NCBI GenBank assembly: GCA_907163345.1
Contig: CAJQUN010000060.1
Coordinates: 3,038,001-3,102,000, forward strand
Length of the DNA stretch: 64,000 bases
Direction: 5' to 3'
Origin: Haberlea rhodopensis
Taxonomy: Eukaryota; Streptophyta; Magnoliopsida; Lamiales; Gesneriaceae
Shown: piece after piece, positions 1 through 12,810 of the stretch
Position numbering within the stretch: position 1 is the stretch's first letter
Layout: the number at the start of each line of letters is the position of its first letter
The notes under the pieces: generated by a model
What the model was told of the DNA's origin: nothing
The model's database searches: none
What the model saw: the letters and a program-made list of their open reading frames with translations, nothing else
Made by a program: the position numbers and the translations under genes

Positions 1-1737
1 AAATACAACGAAAAACAAAAACTGAGTTCACAAGCCAATCTATTAAAGAAAAGAAAAACGAAAACAGTCGTAACCAAAATTTAACCTTCTAACTCCTCCA
101 AAATTTTATCAGCAAACAGGATCCATTCACATTTGAAAAGAAATGCGTCAATGTCTAGGGGCCTTACATTTAGGTCAAAAAAATAAGTTACATATATATT
201 TATTATATTATACACGTACACACTTATTTATGCATATAGAGGACAAGTAGACCCTTTGACTTGAGTGAGAGATCCCACAAAGGCGTGTTTATTTGCTACT
301 TAAGCATGTGACTAAACCAAATTATACTTTCTAATTCCCTTTCGTACTCCCAATTATTCCCTTCTAACATTTCAATTATTTTTTTTATGACATGTTGGGG
401 TCTTATTATGTCTTCTTCTACATATAAACAACTTGAATATTTTCGTCAAAACTTAATACAGCTAATATATGTAACTAAAATTTGAAATAAAATATAATGA
501 TTTTTTTCTTCTGGGATCTTTAGCCAAAGTTTATTAGTTAGTCAATTTTTTTTTTCATATTTGATATGGAATACACATTAATACGTAATGTTCCACGCGA
601 ATCTTGGAGAAATACATGTACTCTATTGTTTACTTTACTGCCATAGATATTACATTTTATGCTGATTAATTATTTGATTGATTAGATCATCATCATGTCC
701 CTTGATTTTATTAAAAAACCATTGACTATAATTTGATCTGTTATGATTAATCGCTTACCACTAATCTAAAAGATATAACTGATAGCATATGCGTAATTTT
801 TTTTCTTATAATGGCAGCGCAAAACCCTATACTAAGCAACATGTGGACATGTGAGCTGCACCCTATAGGTGCCAATGGGCCATGCTATTAAGTGAATAGA
901 CGACATATATCTGCATATTCTTCCATGAGGGCACATAAAGACTTGCTGAACATGCACAGCCCCAACATGGTCATCAATAATATAACACATAACGAGCATG
1001 TAATCAGGTATTATATAAAATAGGTAATGTTGAAAATAGAAGATAACTTTTAATCATCGACTCATCTCCCGGTACAATTTAGAAACTGACCTCCTCACAA
1101 ATTGTTTTTTTAGAAAATGACCTCCTCATTTTCTTAAAAAAAAAAAAAATATTCTTTTAAAGTCATCTCCCAAAATATTCCGTCATTCACCCCCCACCAC
1201 CGCCTCAAATTATTAGGGTTTGATTTCCAAAACCCTAGGTTGGGTAAAGGGTTAAAACTATGTTTATGTACTTATTAGAGGGATCCTTGAGTATGCACAA
1301 ATGGGGAAGTTACTTTTTTCTTTTTTATTTAAAAAAATCAGTGCAAATATGTGGATATACACTTCGACACATTATACGATATAACACTAATAACACAAGT
1401 TTGTTATACGCATTTAATGCAATACACACTCGTGTGTGCAAATATGTGGATATACATGTATTATGTATATGATTACATTTAAATGTATGTTAGAGAAAAT
1501 ACAATTATACAATTGAACGAGAAATTATTTCTAAATACCTTAGATTGCCCTCTTCAACTCCCCTCAATTACGTTAGTGAAACGTTCACGTTTCTATTTAA
1601 ATTTAACAAATCTAAAGTAGATATAACAAATTTCATAAAATCAGGTAGCAAATAAATATATTCCTGATTTTCTTTCGGTTAATTGGTCTAAAATCCCAAA
1701 ACTCACTTAAAACATTATGTTCGGTACCCATGTAAGT
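1..1737. other. AT-rich intergenic DNA, no gene seen
   Basis: No protein-like open frame, RNA gene or bounded repeat was recognised. Short open frames here have low-complexity translations (for example the 70-codon frame at 1260-1472) with no family resemblance. Homopolymer A/T runs and CT-rich patches are present. Confidence 0.5.
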
Positions 1738-2056
1738 AGGTGTTTGCAATTGCTTATAAAAACTGCTTGTCTGCTTTTCAGATAAAAAAAGCAGCTTTTG
1801 GGTGTTTTATTTGTTTGCTTCTGCTATTGCTTCTCTAAAAATAAGCAGAAAAAAGCAGAAGCAGAGAAGCAGGTCATGACATGCTTTTGACTGATTTAAG
1901 TTGTTTTGTGACAATTTTGTAATTAATTTTAGTTTATTAAGCTGCTTTTTAATTTAAATAACAAACACTCAATGCTTTTGCTTAAAATCAACTTTTTCCA
2001 ACTTTAAGCAAAAGTAACATAGAAGTGCTTTGAATAAGCAATCGCAAACACACCCT
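1738..2056. mobile_element. Small foldback element, hAT-like MITE candidate
   Basis: The left end reads AGGTGTTTGCAATTGCTTA and the right end, reverse complemented, reads AGGGTGTGTTTGCGATTGC. These form an imperfect terminal inverted repeat of about 20 bp around a 319-bp, gene-free interior rich in AAGCAGAAGC-type words. GGGTGTGTTTG termini are common in plant hAT-type MITEs. I could not find a convincing 8-bp target duplication, so the superfamily is an inference. Confidence 0.5.
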
Positions 2057-5000
2057 AAGAAAAAGATTATTTCAATTTTTTTTGTTTGGATTCACTCCAT
2101 ATGATCTTAAAATGACAAAAAAAAATCCTAATTCCTTTATAGAAATCTCAACTTTTGTCTCATTTTTCACTTTCTTCCCTTCTCCTCCCATCGTTTAACA
2201 TTTTATCTCTCCTCCATTAATAACATTATTCCATATTTACATCTCAAGTTGAAATAAAAATTTGATTTACAAATTAGTAAACATTTGCTACAGCTTTCTC
2301 TCAAAATCACCTAGTTGAAGCCTCAAAATTCCGATTTTTCAGCTAGTTGCTGATATGAATCTATAAATGGGTTCTTTTATTGCTCATTAGTTGCCAATAT
2401 AATTGAGAGCTTTTATGTTTGTGAAGTTATTTTGTTGATAAACATGATAGTTATAATATGTACACAGTTCAAAAAAACTGAGAGTCTGGATGGTACTGGA
2501 TGTGGTGGTCATCGTGAACGTGGATATGGTGGAGGTCGCCCGAGGGCGATACATTAGGGGATGCAGTGACTCCACTGCATTGTCTTCCTAATTAATCTGG
2601 AGATGGAGTGTTTCGTTGGTTTATCGTTTTCTTTGGCATTGCTTTGTGCTATAGTTTTTCTTAGGTGTATCATTGGTCTTGTTTAGTGTTGGGTGTGTAG
2701 TTAATGTAGTATAAATCAAAATGTTTACGAATTTCACTAAAGTAAATCAAAATATAGTATCACAAATTATCTTATTTAGTATCACATTTGCATATTATTT
2801 GTATCACAAATTAGCGTATGTAGTACCACAAAATAGATTATATATTACCATATCCACATTTAATTGTACAACAAATAAGCTTATGTAATATCACAAATTT
2901 GCATATTAATTATTGAATCACAATTTTATACAAGCCGACCAACCGTAAAACAATAGACCAACACAGTGTCTGTATATCAGAATACTTCCAAGTAAAATGC
3001 ACTATAACAAAACCAATAATATGTCAAAACAACCAAGGTTAACCAACAATAGATTTCTCCATAATTTCTTTATTTAGAAGTTCTTCTTTACAAGCTTTGC
3101 ATCCCTCTCCGGGTATTCTTCATGACCCACAATAGATTCCTCCATGTTTTTCCCCCTCTAGATCTAGTGATGCCATTTGCAGGGAGTCGAACCTCCTGGA
3201 CATAGGCAAAAAATAGTAGCAAATATTATATCAAACTTCTAAATGCAAGTGAAGACATAACATATGCCTTAGCTAACAACTTGGAAAAAAAATTCTAAGG
3301 GAATTATAAATGTCTCTATCAATCTGCCATTAACCACATTTGCTTCTTGATTCCCCTTCTTTATCATCCTCACATTCTTCAATACAACATTATACCAAAC
3401 ACAATTATCAATTCCAAAATAAACAGAGTAATCTCTAGCATGTACGTCAACTTGCATACCAATGATGCATAACGTTGGCAAGAATACAACAATTGCTCTC
3501 TCAATCAAATGAATGAGTGTATTTCAATAGAAATAGCATAAAGTGAAAATATGTATCATATTTATCAGTATGGTGAAAAATAGTGACAAGATTTCACATA
3601 TTCTAATTTACCTAACATTGTCCTAAATCATGACAAAATCAGCTAGAAAATAAGGATAGAATCAAAATTCACTCAGATTTGTTTGTGCCAAAAAACCAAA
3701 TTCCACTCAAATACATTCCCCAATATGGCACCATCCTCACCCAGAATAAGTTTAATCTAAAGCAATGTAGAAAGAATCGAACACATCCAACGACAACTTA
3801 CTATATTAAACAGAAAACCATGATTTTAAGGCAGAGACCTTCAACTATCGGCACCGATGGTCAGACACAAGTGCAACCCATGTTCAACATAGTTGTAGAT
3901 ATAATATATAACAAAATAATTATTTGAGGAGTTGCGTTCGCACCAGCCCGTAACACTGACCGATTTAGTGAGTATAATTTCGTCCGAAATCAACTCACGA
4001 ACTTACCAAGATTTTGATTGCAAGTTTTTTGTTTCACAATGAGACATGTTAGTGAAGTAATCGGGCAAAGAAATATGAAGCAAAAGGAAGAATTTGCTTC
4101 AAATCAATGAAAAAATCTTTCAGAAGAAAAAATGGAGAACAATTGTTACGTAAAAAAGTGGAGGAATGAAAGATGAAGAGTGGGAAGAAAATTGGTTAAA
4201 ACAATTTTTACGTAAAATTGGTGAGGAATGAAGTGGGAGGTGAATGAATAGATGAGAAGGGTATTTTTGTCAATTATTTATTGCAAATAATTTATTTTAC
4301 AACTAGGGAGTGCAGACTTTAAACTTCTTTAAAGGGACTGAACTTTAACATTAGTTTGGGTTTAGGAATTTTTTGATAAGTCTCCCATTTTCTTTAGATT
4401 TGCTCGGTTGATTTGTTCCAAATGAAAGTGCACTTGAAGTGGATTTTGTGCATTCTTTCAGACTTGATAAACTTGATGAAAACCAATTATTCTTGAACTA
4501 TATAGCTGGAGATTCCAAATCTATTAGACTCCCATATTGGCTTGAATTTGTTAACATTTGAACTACATTATCAAAGCTCGTTTGAATCCCAAGCTTTGTG
4601 CGGTAAGGGGAATCATTGTCATCATAAAACGTGATAAGATTTTTGGTTTGTATGACTTATAATAAATGAATTCACTATTCTTTCACAAGCATCTGTTGTA
4701 CTATTCTATAAGAAGTTGAGAGTAACTTGATGTAGGTAAAGCCTGAAACTCGAGGACGAAAATGGCAACTTTTTTCAATTGTTTTGTGAGACTTGTTTTG
4801 AATGGTACATATCGGCACATGTCTTTTATTGAATTTGACAAGAATGTAACCTGAGGGATACAGTGTAGCATGCATATTACAAACCAAATCTCCAACAAAA
4901 AATTACATTGGATATGGGCCCCACATGCTTGATATAAAATAAAACGTACTGTGAGCTAGCTACTCTTCTATTTATGAGTATAAATAAATAGTCTTTAGAG

Positions 5001-5329
5001 TGTCAATTACTTGCCTAGATGTCACACCGAAATTGGAGTCGATGACGCTTTGTTTTCAAATATAAATTCTAAAATAACAAACTTTATAGGATTGAATTTA
5101 ACAAAATCAGTACATTACGTCAAGAAATCGAAATGTTCTTACAGCTTTAAATTCATAAACTGAAAAAATAAACAATAACTGGAATATAAATACATAAGCA
5201 TAAGTCTAAATTTAATAACAACAACAACAACAACAACAATAACAACGGGAACATAGTAGCAACAACAGAAATTGGTGAAGTAGATCTTGACATTGGATTA
5301 CGGCGAAAAACCTAGGCATGGTTTCGTGA
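2057..5329. other. AT-rich intergenic DNA with degenerate repeats
   Basis: No gene recognised. At about 2700-2945 there is a degenerate series of units resembling 'agtatcacaaattagcttat', about 25-45 bp apart. The open frames at 3269-3508 and 3679-3927 have no family resemblance. Several stretches hint at decayed transposon sequence, without ends that I can place. Confidence 0.4.
5217..5246. repeat. (AAC)n microsatellite
   Basis: A run of AAC trinucleotides about 30 bp long, interrupted once by AAT, in intergenic DNA. Confidence 0.9.
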
Positions 5330-5491
5330 GTCGTCTATTTGTTTAAGATTATGAGCGACATTTTGGTATGCACTGTTGTTTTTGGTTTTTTTAAAGAGAG
5401 GATTCTTTGCTTTCTATTGTGTAATTGTATACTTAATTGGGTTGAACACCCCTAGTGCTCCTTTAATGAATTTGCCTACAAAAAAAAAATG
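5330..5491 (+). mobile_element. Possible LINE 3' end (truncated)
   Basis: The stretch ending 'gaacacccctagtgctcc', then 'ttaatgaatttgcctac' and a run of ten A, resembles the 3' end of plant L1-type LINEs, which often finish with a GGGTTGxxCACC...TGCTCC motif, a T-rich part and poly(A). No reverse transcriptase frame is present and no target duplication was found, so a 5'-truncated copy is only a suggestion. Confidence 0.3.
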
Positions 5492-6510
5492 TAACTTTCG
5501 AAACAGTAAAATCAACTTACCATTTAAAATACCTCAAAACTGAAACTGAAAAGTTAAACATAAACAAAGTTGAAACACCGATTTCTTAGCATATTAAATC
5601 AACATCGAAATAATCTAATATGATAATTGAAATCCTAATTTTCTCCTGACTAACCGATATAAGTCCTCTAAAATTAACATTTTTAGAGGTAATGTCAGAA
5701 CATAGTTCTCCTACTAAATAATAGTATGAATTCTCATAATATTATAGAGTAGTAGTTATCACCCCACCACATCAACGTCAAAATAGAGTTTGAAATTCTT
5801 ACAGTTTGGATTTTGTAAATGTGTAGTTTAAAAGTATTCAACACATTTGATCGATTAAAAATTTATAATATAATTTTAAAGCAGTAAGTCCGGTCAATAG
5901 TTAATATCATACTTCATCCCACTTTATGTTTATATTTTTTGCCTCGCTAATTCGATTTGTCAATGTATAAGGTGATACAATACAATACTAACTTGTGTTA
6001 TTTGAAATAATGTATAGATATTAGGTGATGTGTGTATAGTTTTATTTTGCTGAGAATATTTTATGGAAAAGAACTATTTAATTTGATAAGAACAAGAGAG
6101 TTCATTCGTTCTGTATGGCCAACTGGACCTTGGCTGTGATATTTATTCCATGCTGGGTCCACCAATTAAATTAGCATTTTCAGAAAATGTATTACACCAG
6201 CATTTTTTGTCGGAATTAAGCTTACTTAGTTGTTTTTTTGGTACAAGTAGCTACGGGAAATTACTCGAATAAAGAATCCTTAAACTAGAATTACTATTGG
6301 CATAAAGGTATCCAACCACGATAATTTTCAAAAGAAAACCCCAATAATTCAAAGCTCCGTGAACGGAATAAAATGCTTTAGAATTTATTCAGTCCTGCTT
6401 TAAATTAATTAGTTGTATAACAATTATTAAAGATTAAATATTCTATTGAGATCTATATATAGAACCTAAAGAATACAAGTTAGTAAAGCATTATTTTTCC
6501 CCAAATTCCA
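5492..6510. other. AT-rich intergenic DNA, nothing recognised
   Basis: No open frame with protein character, no RNA gene and no bounded repeat was seen in this 1 kb. Confidence 0.5.
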
Positions 6511-7240
6511 TGTGATACCTATACGGGTCAAGCCCATTAAAAAGCTCACGGGTCGAACCCAATCCATTGGTCAAAATCGTCGGAGTACAAGGTGCGGGGA
6601 GTGCGAAGCTAGCCCCTCGTGCGGGCGAGCGTCCCGCACGGAGCTCACCCCCCGTGAGGGTGGAGCACCGCAGCTCGCCCACGCGATGCCTCATGTTTGC
6701 GAAGTATGGGATCGGAGCTCGTTCGTGTTGGGCGAGCTAAGCTTTGTAGCACGGCCTCGCAAATTAGATTCGACGTATAACCCATATCTCCAAGTACAAA
6801 TCGGATCGTAAAAGCTGCAAGCATATCATACTAGGAAAGTGACATTCTCTGGTCCCCGGTACAATCGGATCGTAAAAGCTGCAAGCATATCATACCATGA
6901 AAGTGACATTCTATGGTCCGGTACAAATCGGATCGCAAAAGCTGCAAGCATATCGTACGAGGAGAGTGACACCTACTCGTCATCAGCTCTAGGACCCTGG
7001 TCCCCACCCTTAGCTTCAGAAGATGTCCCCTAGGCCCTGACACACGGTTAAAGGCTGTCTCCTCTCCGTTTCCTATAAATATCAGGTTTGTTGACGGGAA
7101 TAAGGTATTCACTCTACTCACAACTTAAAGTTCATCTCGTTACTCTTCCTTTCTTTTCCGATTTCTGACTTGAGCGTCGGAGGGGCTCCGCCGGGACATC
7201 CTTCCGGCACCCTTCTCACCCTTGCACAGATCACCTCAGG
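6511..7240 (+). mobile_element. Ty3/gypsy-like LTR fragment
   Basis: The segment starts with TGTGATACC, a TG start preceded by TTCCA, and is much richer in GC than its surroundings. It carries a TATA box (CCTATAAATATCAGG near 7070), followed about 90 bp later by CTGACTTGAGCGTCGGAGG and a CCGGGACATCCTTCCGGC hairpin. That order (TATA box, then CTTGAGCGTCGGAG, then a CCGG-rich stem) is typical of the R/U5 part of plant gypsy-class LTRs. No matching second LTR, primer-binding site or pol was found, so the copy is a solo LTR or a truncated one. The 3' boundary is uncertain because it passes into other LTR-like sequence. Open frames here are not genes. Confidence 0.55.
6794..6979 (+). repeat. Three tandem ~63-bp repeats inside LTR
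   Basis: Three consecutive units begin at 6794, 6859 and 6922. Each carries GTACAAATCGGATCG (or a 1-bp variant), AAAAGCTGCAAGCATATC and a GTGACA word. They lie upstream of the LTR TATA box, the usual place for tandem enhancer-like repeats in LTR U3 regions. The function is inferred only. Confidence 0.85.
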
Positions 7241-7670
7241 AGATGTATAGATCGCCTCAGCCGATCGTCACCAAAAATCAATGTCGTAGCTTTAAATGGT
7301 CATAAACTTTCATCGCCTCAAACGAACTCTCCATCGCCTCAAACGAACCATGCATCGCTTTAGGCGATCTAGCCATGGCCTCAGGCGATCTTGCCATGCA
7401 TCTGGTCCTCGGCGTCGCTTCAGTCGATGAGCGGGGCGATGTCTCCCTTGGCTCCCATCGCTTGGGCCGATGATCACCATCGCCTGGGGCGACTGCCAAT
7501 TCCTTGCAGATTTGATTTCCTTCAAACAATCCACTTTTCAACCATCTAAACATGTACACTAAGTAGACACATTAGTATAACAAATGCAAGTTTTGTTGAT
7601 CATCAAAACTCATAAATAATTCGGAGATAAATTAAGCATTAAACTCATCAATGCGTTTAAGGCTCAACAA
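7241..7670 (-). mobile_element. Copia-like LTR fragment with palindromic GGCGATC words
   Basis: Read on the minus strand, the piece starts TGTTGAGCCTTAAACGC just after a purine-rich tract (GGGAGAGGGACAAAAAAATA), as a 3' LTR follows a polypurine tract. It then reads TTTTGATGATCAACAAAACT, a sequence also found near the start of the neighbouring LTR at 8334. Its distal half is packed with GGCGATC/GATCGCC words and half-palindromes. The downstream end merges with gypsy-like sequence, so the boundary is approximate. Confidence 0.45.
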
Positions 7671-8334
7671 TATTTTTTTGTCCCTCTCCCGAAAATCCTA
7701 TGGCTGCCCAAGTAATGATATAAACGTTAGATACAAGAATATAGCCATTGGGATAGTTTTTGTAAGCTTTCAAACATTACAACGATCATATTCTGCTTTC
7801 TGGGCTATTTTTGGAAGTCCGCTTGTTGGGTCCGCTGGTCGAATCCACTGCCCGAGTCCAGTGGTCGAGTCCACTGCTCGAGTCCTCTGGCATCTACTGA
7901 TTCAAAGTCCGCTGGCCTCTACTTGTAGTGTCTACTGCTAATATCTACTTGTAGTCCGATATACAATCTGGTAGACCTTTCAGCTTTGCACCAGCAAGCT
8001 CTTGCATACATGTTTTCGTCATGTAAACCTTCGAATTTGGTCTGCTGGCCTGAATACATCTTGTAGAGAATTGAGTTGGCTATCCAACCCCTTTAGAAGC
8101 AAGTCGTTTCAATGTCCGAGCTATGAGATATGATCAGTTTAGTCAGTAGCGCTCGAGGTCTACTAGTTATTGAATTCTCATTTCAGCAACCAAACTCAAA
8201 ATCATTTCTTAGCACATCATCAAGATGTAAGATATTATCTATGAACTGCACACTTGATGAAATATGTTAGCAACATAATAACAAGTTTTGTTAACATCAA
8301 AACCAAGATTATTCGGGTTTCCAAAAACCCAACA
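7671..8334 (-). mobile_element. Copia-like LTR (SIRE-type), truncated, minus strand
   Basis: On the minus strand the LTR starts TGTTGGGTTTTTGG at 8334, directly after the polypurine tract AAAAAGTGGGAGAT. It contains TTTTGATGTTAACAAAACTT and a set of related words such as AGTGGACTCGACCACTGGAC, forming short imperfect repeats at 7840-7930. The far end has no clear ..CA terminus and no target duplication could be matched, so the copy appears cut by the adjacent LTR fragment. Assignment to the SIRE/Maximus lineage rests on the style of the 3' region next to it. Confidence 0.5.
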
Positions 8335-8700
8335 ATCTCCCACTTTTTAATGATCACAAAAATTTGAATAAAAATATGGACATTAAAGTACATTGTTGCA
8401 TAACAAGAAACCATATCTTTTAAAAACAACATATTTCTCCCCCTTTTTGTGTGAATCAAAAAGGAAGACAAATAAAATTTACTCCCCCTCAAGGATTGAG
8501 ATTAAACTCTCCCCCTTAATTTTGAAAGGCTTGAAATTTTGAGCAAGTGATGGGCAAATGTGGTAGGCTAAAACAAACAAAAAAAATACAATGCACATTA
8601 AATTTTTCAACAAAAATAACCTCTTTTGATGATGGATAAAGCATACTTGGCAACAAAATTGAATTTCCGACAAAACTCAACAATGTTCATTTCATCTTTT
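8335..8700 (-). mobile_element. 3' internal remnant of copia element with polypurine tracts
   Basis: On the minus strand this piece carries several G-rich purine tracts (AATTAAGGGGGAGAG, GAGGGGGAGTAAA, AAAAAGGGGGAGAAA and finally AAAAAGTGGGAGAT) leading to the LTR start at 8334. Repeated GGGGGAG tracts in the 3' non-coding region are typical of SIRE-type copia elements. No reverse transcriptase or RNase H coding sequence remains, so the element is truncated on its internal side. Confidence 0.5.
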
Positions 8701-11109
8701 CAGCGGCAGCACACTTGGTCCAATTTTGCAGAATAAACTGTTTTTCATTGTGAAGAATCAGGCTGCATGACCTATACCAACTATTAAATACTGATTGGAC
8801 AGTTAATTAAAACAGTTATATATTTAGTTATATCTGTTATGCATTAGTTAATTATTTTAATCAAATATAAAATATAAATAGTCAGAATAGTAATTTAATT
8901 TATTCATATTGTAAAGATTGAAAGGAGAAGTTCTACGGTGAAATTCTCTTCTGTATATTCAAGATTTAATTGATTCCTTTATCAATGAAGATGTATTGTT
9001 CTTTTTCAATGTTGAATTAGATAATTTCACAAGGACTAGATAAATCAATCTAAAATGACAACCTAGAGAGTGAGATTAATATTGGTCCATACCTTGGCCT
9101 AATTACGGGTGCTTAGGTGAATTAATGTTAATTGTGGTCTTAACATCCACTAATATTTTTCACCTGAAATACATATCAGAGATACACGAGTATTTCCACA
9201 AGATATAAATTTGTTAGATTTTATTTTATATTTTTTACAAAAAAGAGAGATGGCACAACAATTAATCTTTTTGTAGAGAAAAAAAAACGGTGATATCATT
9301 AATTAAAGCAACATTTCAGTCATTACAATGTGATGAATGAAGTTTGGATAAGTTGACGGTTGAAACTAATGCATCCTTAGCTAAACGATGTGTTGCAGTA
9401 TTCCCACTACGACGAACCAATTGTACATTTGGCTAATGTAAAGTCCAGCATAATTCTTTGAATATCAGATATGACATGGCCGATCAAGGACAAGTTCACT
9501 GATATAGAATCAGCTAATATGATGTACACTTTTTTATTAAGAAAAACATTAGTTAATGTACCGACCAAATGAATTGAATTTAAATTGGTTCATGTAAAGA
9601 GAATTAAATTAAATATCAAACCAAGCGATTATAACAATTGGGTTGGGATCATAAACCAAATAGAGAAGTATTATTGCCTCACCGTATTTATTACTAGTAC
9701 ATACATTAATTAAAGGTAAAAGAATATATTGGGCATTGAAAGTCTCCGATGATTCTGCCATCTTTTGCACTCTTAATTAATATTCTGCGCTCTTCCCTAT
9801 TTTTTTAAGAGTGGATCAAATAAATTCATTATCTAAAGTCTCATTACATCTTGCTCTCTAATTGACCTTGACAATGTTTGGACGTGTCGACCTCATTTGT
9901 ACATACCCATGGAGATGTCAAGAGTAAAATATGCTTTTTTTATACGAAAAATCCAAGATTGACATTATAAAAGGAAATAAAAAATAAAAAATTCCAAGAT
10001 ACGAGGAAATTTAATTATAGCTATAATTTTTTTTCCTTACGAATTATCGTATTGCAAGATGAATTACCAAAGATATATAATCGAGATATGAAACGATCTA
10101 TACATAGTAGAGATATTAGACTCGGGTTGTTGACATCTATACAATGAACGATCATGTAACTAATTGAAAATTTTGATAATTCAAAGAATTTTAGCAATCA
10201 AAATATACAAAGTTTAAAAATTGCAACTCTGAATGGTCTGAATATGGATAAAGGTGACAGCAAAAAAATGAAAAGCAAAGCTAATCACTTTATGTAAAGA
10301 TATTTTAATGACTGAATGTCCCATCGCTTTCCTTGCATGTAGGAATTTCTTTTGTTTATGTCTTTTCTCATGCAATATATCAATCGGTCTTATTTAATTT
10401 TGTACAATTAATTTGACCCACGCGTTTTGGATATTGATGCTACGGCAGAAAGTGTATAACACCACATAATACGCATAATTAAAAAAAAAATAAAAAATAC
10501 TTAAGATTTTGGAAAGATTTATTCATGAAATCTTGGTAAGAGAAAACTATTATTATCAAGATTCCATAGAAGAGGAGTTCCATTCATTTAGAAGATTGCC
10601 GAGTGTGGCCATGCGTGGTCAAAGGAGGCCAAGTGCGGTTTAATGTCAAATCTTTCATAGTGAATATCTTGTTTTTATGCAATACATATTTCGGAAGAAG
10701 AAGATGAGTTCTCGAGAGAAAGTCATCTCTCTTGCATGAAGCATGGAGTTCTTTGATTTATTTCTCGGGAGAGGAAGGTGCTCGTTCTTGGGAGAGAATA
10801 GTCTGTGCATCAAAGAATTTCGAGTAGGTGGATTCAGAGGCGGAGGCACGTATTATAGCCCCACCCACATTTAAAAAAAATTTGTTAAAATTCAGAAATT
10901 GTGTGCTTTAGTCCAACCCTCTAAATCGATATAGTCCGTTAATACTACGCCTAACTTAACCAGGTAAATTTGCATCCTGGCTCCGCCCATGGGTGGATTT
11001 GAAGATAAGTGGTGCTCATCATCGAACAGAAGATCTACTGAGTGTGTTCACCTATAAGGCATCAAAGATTGAGAGAAAATCTCTAATTGTACATCTTCAA
11101 TGATAATTG
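8701..11109. other. Intergenic DNA, no gene recognised
   Basis: Mostly AT-rich sequence without protein-like frames. At about 8820-9060 a TATAAATA followed by sequence such as AGATTGAAAGGAGAAG has the look of an old LTR promoter region, but no termini could be placed. The frame at 10655-10849 (minus) shows no family resemblance. Confidence 0.4.
10837..10988. repeat. Short inverted-repeat element (GGCGGAG...CTCCGCC)
   Basis: AGGCGGAGGCACG on the left and CTGGCTCCGCCC on the right are imperfect inverted copies flanking about 150 bp. Similar degenerate CTCCGC/GGAACCAG words occur near 43300 and 57000. This is consistent with a decayed small DNA transposon, but no target duplication is evident. 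Confidence 0.3.
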
Positions 11110-11678
11110 TGTTGTATAAAATTACTCTCAAAGTGTATCTCAGGAAAAAATAACAATGGCTTCAAAAATAATTTTTATGTCGAGGCGAGATTTGTAATCT
11201 CCGTCCTTAAGACAATATTGCACTGCTATAGTGATAACGGTTTGCTATGGACAATTTGTCTCCCAAGATACAACGACTATGACTTGTGATAGGAGCACTC
11301 CAAATCACAAGTCCTCAAACCACAAAGGTTCAAAGCACTCAATTTGATGAACAACAAATGCTCTCAAATTTCACTAACAATTTGATAATGATTTCGAAAA
11401 TCCTTTATAAAACAAGTGGGGTTATGTTGTTTATATAGTAGTCCAAAAGTCAAGTCCAAATGACACCCTTTGGAGGCAATATTTGGCCAAAAATCACACC
11501 CCAAACATCAATGTACAAACCATTTCACAAATCTGAAACAGGGCTCGATTGATCGAGCTCCTGTAGCAACACACCAGAAAAAATTCTGGTCCGCTCGATC
11601 GATCGAGCATATTGCTCGATCGATCGAGCATAACAAAAAGAAAATTTAATTCATTTTGAAAGTGCACGTTTTCCAACA
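11110..11678 (-). repeat. 3' LTR of the 11-17 kb copia element
   Basis: On the minus strand it begins TGTTGGAAAACGTGCAC and ends TTTTATACAACA. It is closely similar to the 5' LTR over its whole length (569 versus 564 bp), differing by small indels and by the arrangement of a GCTCGATCGATCGAGC palindrome, present here at 11543 (one base changed), 11594 and 11615. Confidence 0.95.
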
Positions 11679-12196
11679 ATTCTCCACATGAATTAAATTA
11701 ATGCATGTATGCAATTGAGTGCTTTGACGAACTATTATGGCATCTGGATAGATAGCTTGCGGCTTTGAATCTTCCGTAGTAGTATTCAATCGGATTTACT
11801 TGACTTAATAGTGAACTTATAGTCTTGAACTATTTAGTCGTTGGTGTAAACCAAGACAATTGAACCCACACCATAACAATTCTAACCTCCGTATTGGTTT
11901 CTTACGGATGTGTCCGTTTCGGCCATGGACCACGCTTGGTTTCATAAGTGCTTTCCATTCTTTGAAGCGGCAACACTTCGCACTTACGTAGGTGATCTCC
12001 TAGAAGAGTGTCCCGCTATACTCCAACATATTCTAATATGTCTTAGGAATCATTAAAGGCCTTTTGCCTATCATCGTAACCTTTTTGCAGGCTACACCCA
12101 TTATCATAGGAATGGGTCGGAGATTAATTCTCCAAGGTGTTTATACAATCTTGTAGTTTGGTTGTCCCTTTTAAACCTAGATCTTGGGATCTCCAG
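11679..12196 (-). other. 3' non-coding tract of copia element, conserved in its relative
   Basis: This 518-bp tract between the RNase H stop and the 3' LTR has no long open frame, yet is closely similar to 55665-56180 of the second element, with only scattered substitutions and small indels. It ends at the polypurine-like ATGTGGAGAAT before the LTR. Its conservation beside a largely lost pol suggests a cis-acting role, which is an inference. Confidence 0.7.
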
Positions 12197-12775
12197 TCAC
12201 ATAGGTTGGGTATCCACCGCAAGATTTTGATTATAGGGTTTTAATATCATTCCCCTCGATAAACTATATACTTGATCTCTAAGCAAGCCTTTCGTGAGCG
12301 GATCCGTAATATTTTCCTTTGACTTCACGTAGTCAATTGACATAATGCCATTTGACATCATTTGTTTAATAGTATTGTGTCTACGACGTATATGTCTAGA
12401 CTTACCATTATACATGCTACTCTGTGCCCTTCTTATAGCAGATTGGCTATCACAATGAATTTTAATTGCAGGCACGATTTTTTCCCAACAATGAATTTCT
12501 TCCAAGAAACTTCTAAGCCATTCGGCTTCTTCTCCCGCTTTATCCAAAGCTATGAATTCAGATTACATAGTGGATCTAGCAATACAAGTTTGCTTGGTAG
12601 ATTTCCACGACACTGCAGCCCCTCCAATGGTAAACACATAACCACTTGTCGACTTGGAGTCTTGAGTGTGCGATATCCAATTTGCATCAATGTATCCTTC
12701 CAATACCGCAGGATATCTTGTATAGTACAATCTATAGTTCAGGGTGTATCTTAAATATTTAAGTACCCTCGTCAA
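12197..12775 (-). pseudogene. pol: Copia RNase H, one in-frame stop
   Basis: The RNase H part follows the RT: RVLKYLRYTLNY, YIDANWISHTQDSKSTSGYVF, GGAAVSWKSTKQTCIARSTM, then EEAEWLRSFL, IHCDSQSAIRRAQ, RHIRRRHNTIKQMM and ENITDPLTKGL. The two pieces (12563-12775 and 12197-12547) are in the same frame and separated by one TAA directly after STM, where copia RNase H normally reads STMESE or similar. The natural C-terminus is at 12197. Confidence 0.92.
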
Positions 12776-12810
12776 TGCCTTCCAATGGTTTGTTTGGATT
12801 GCTCGTGAAT

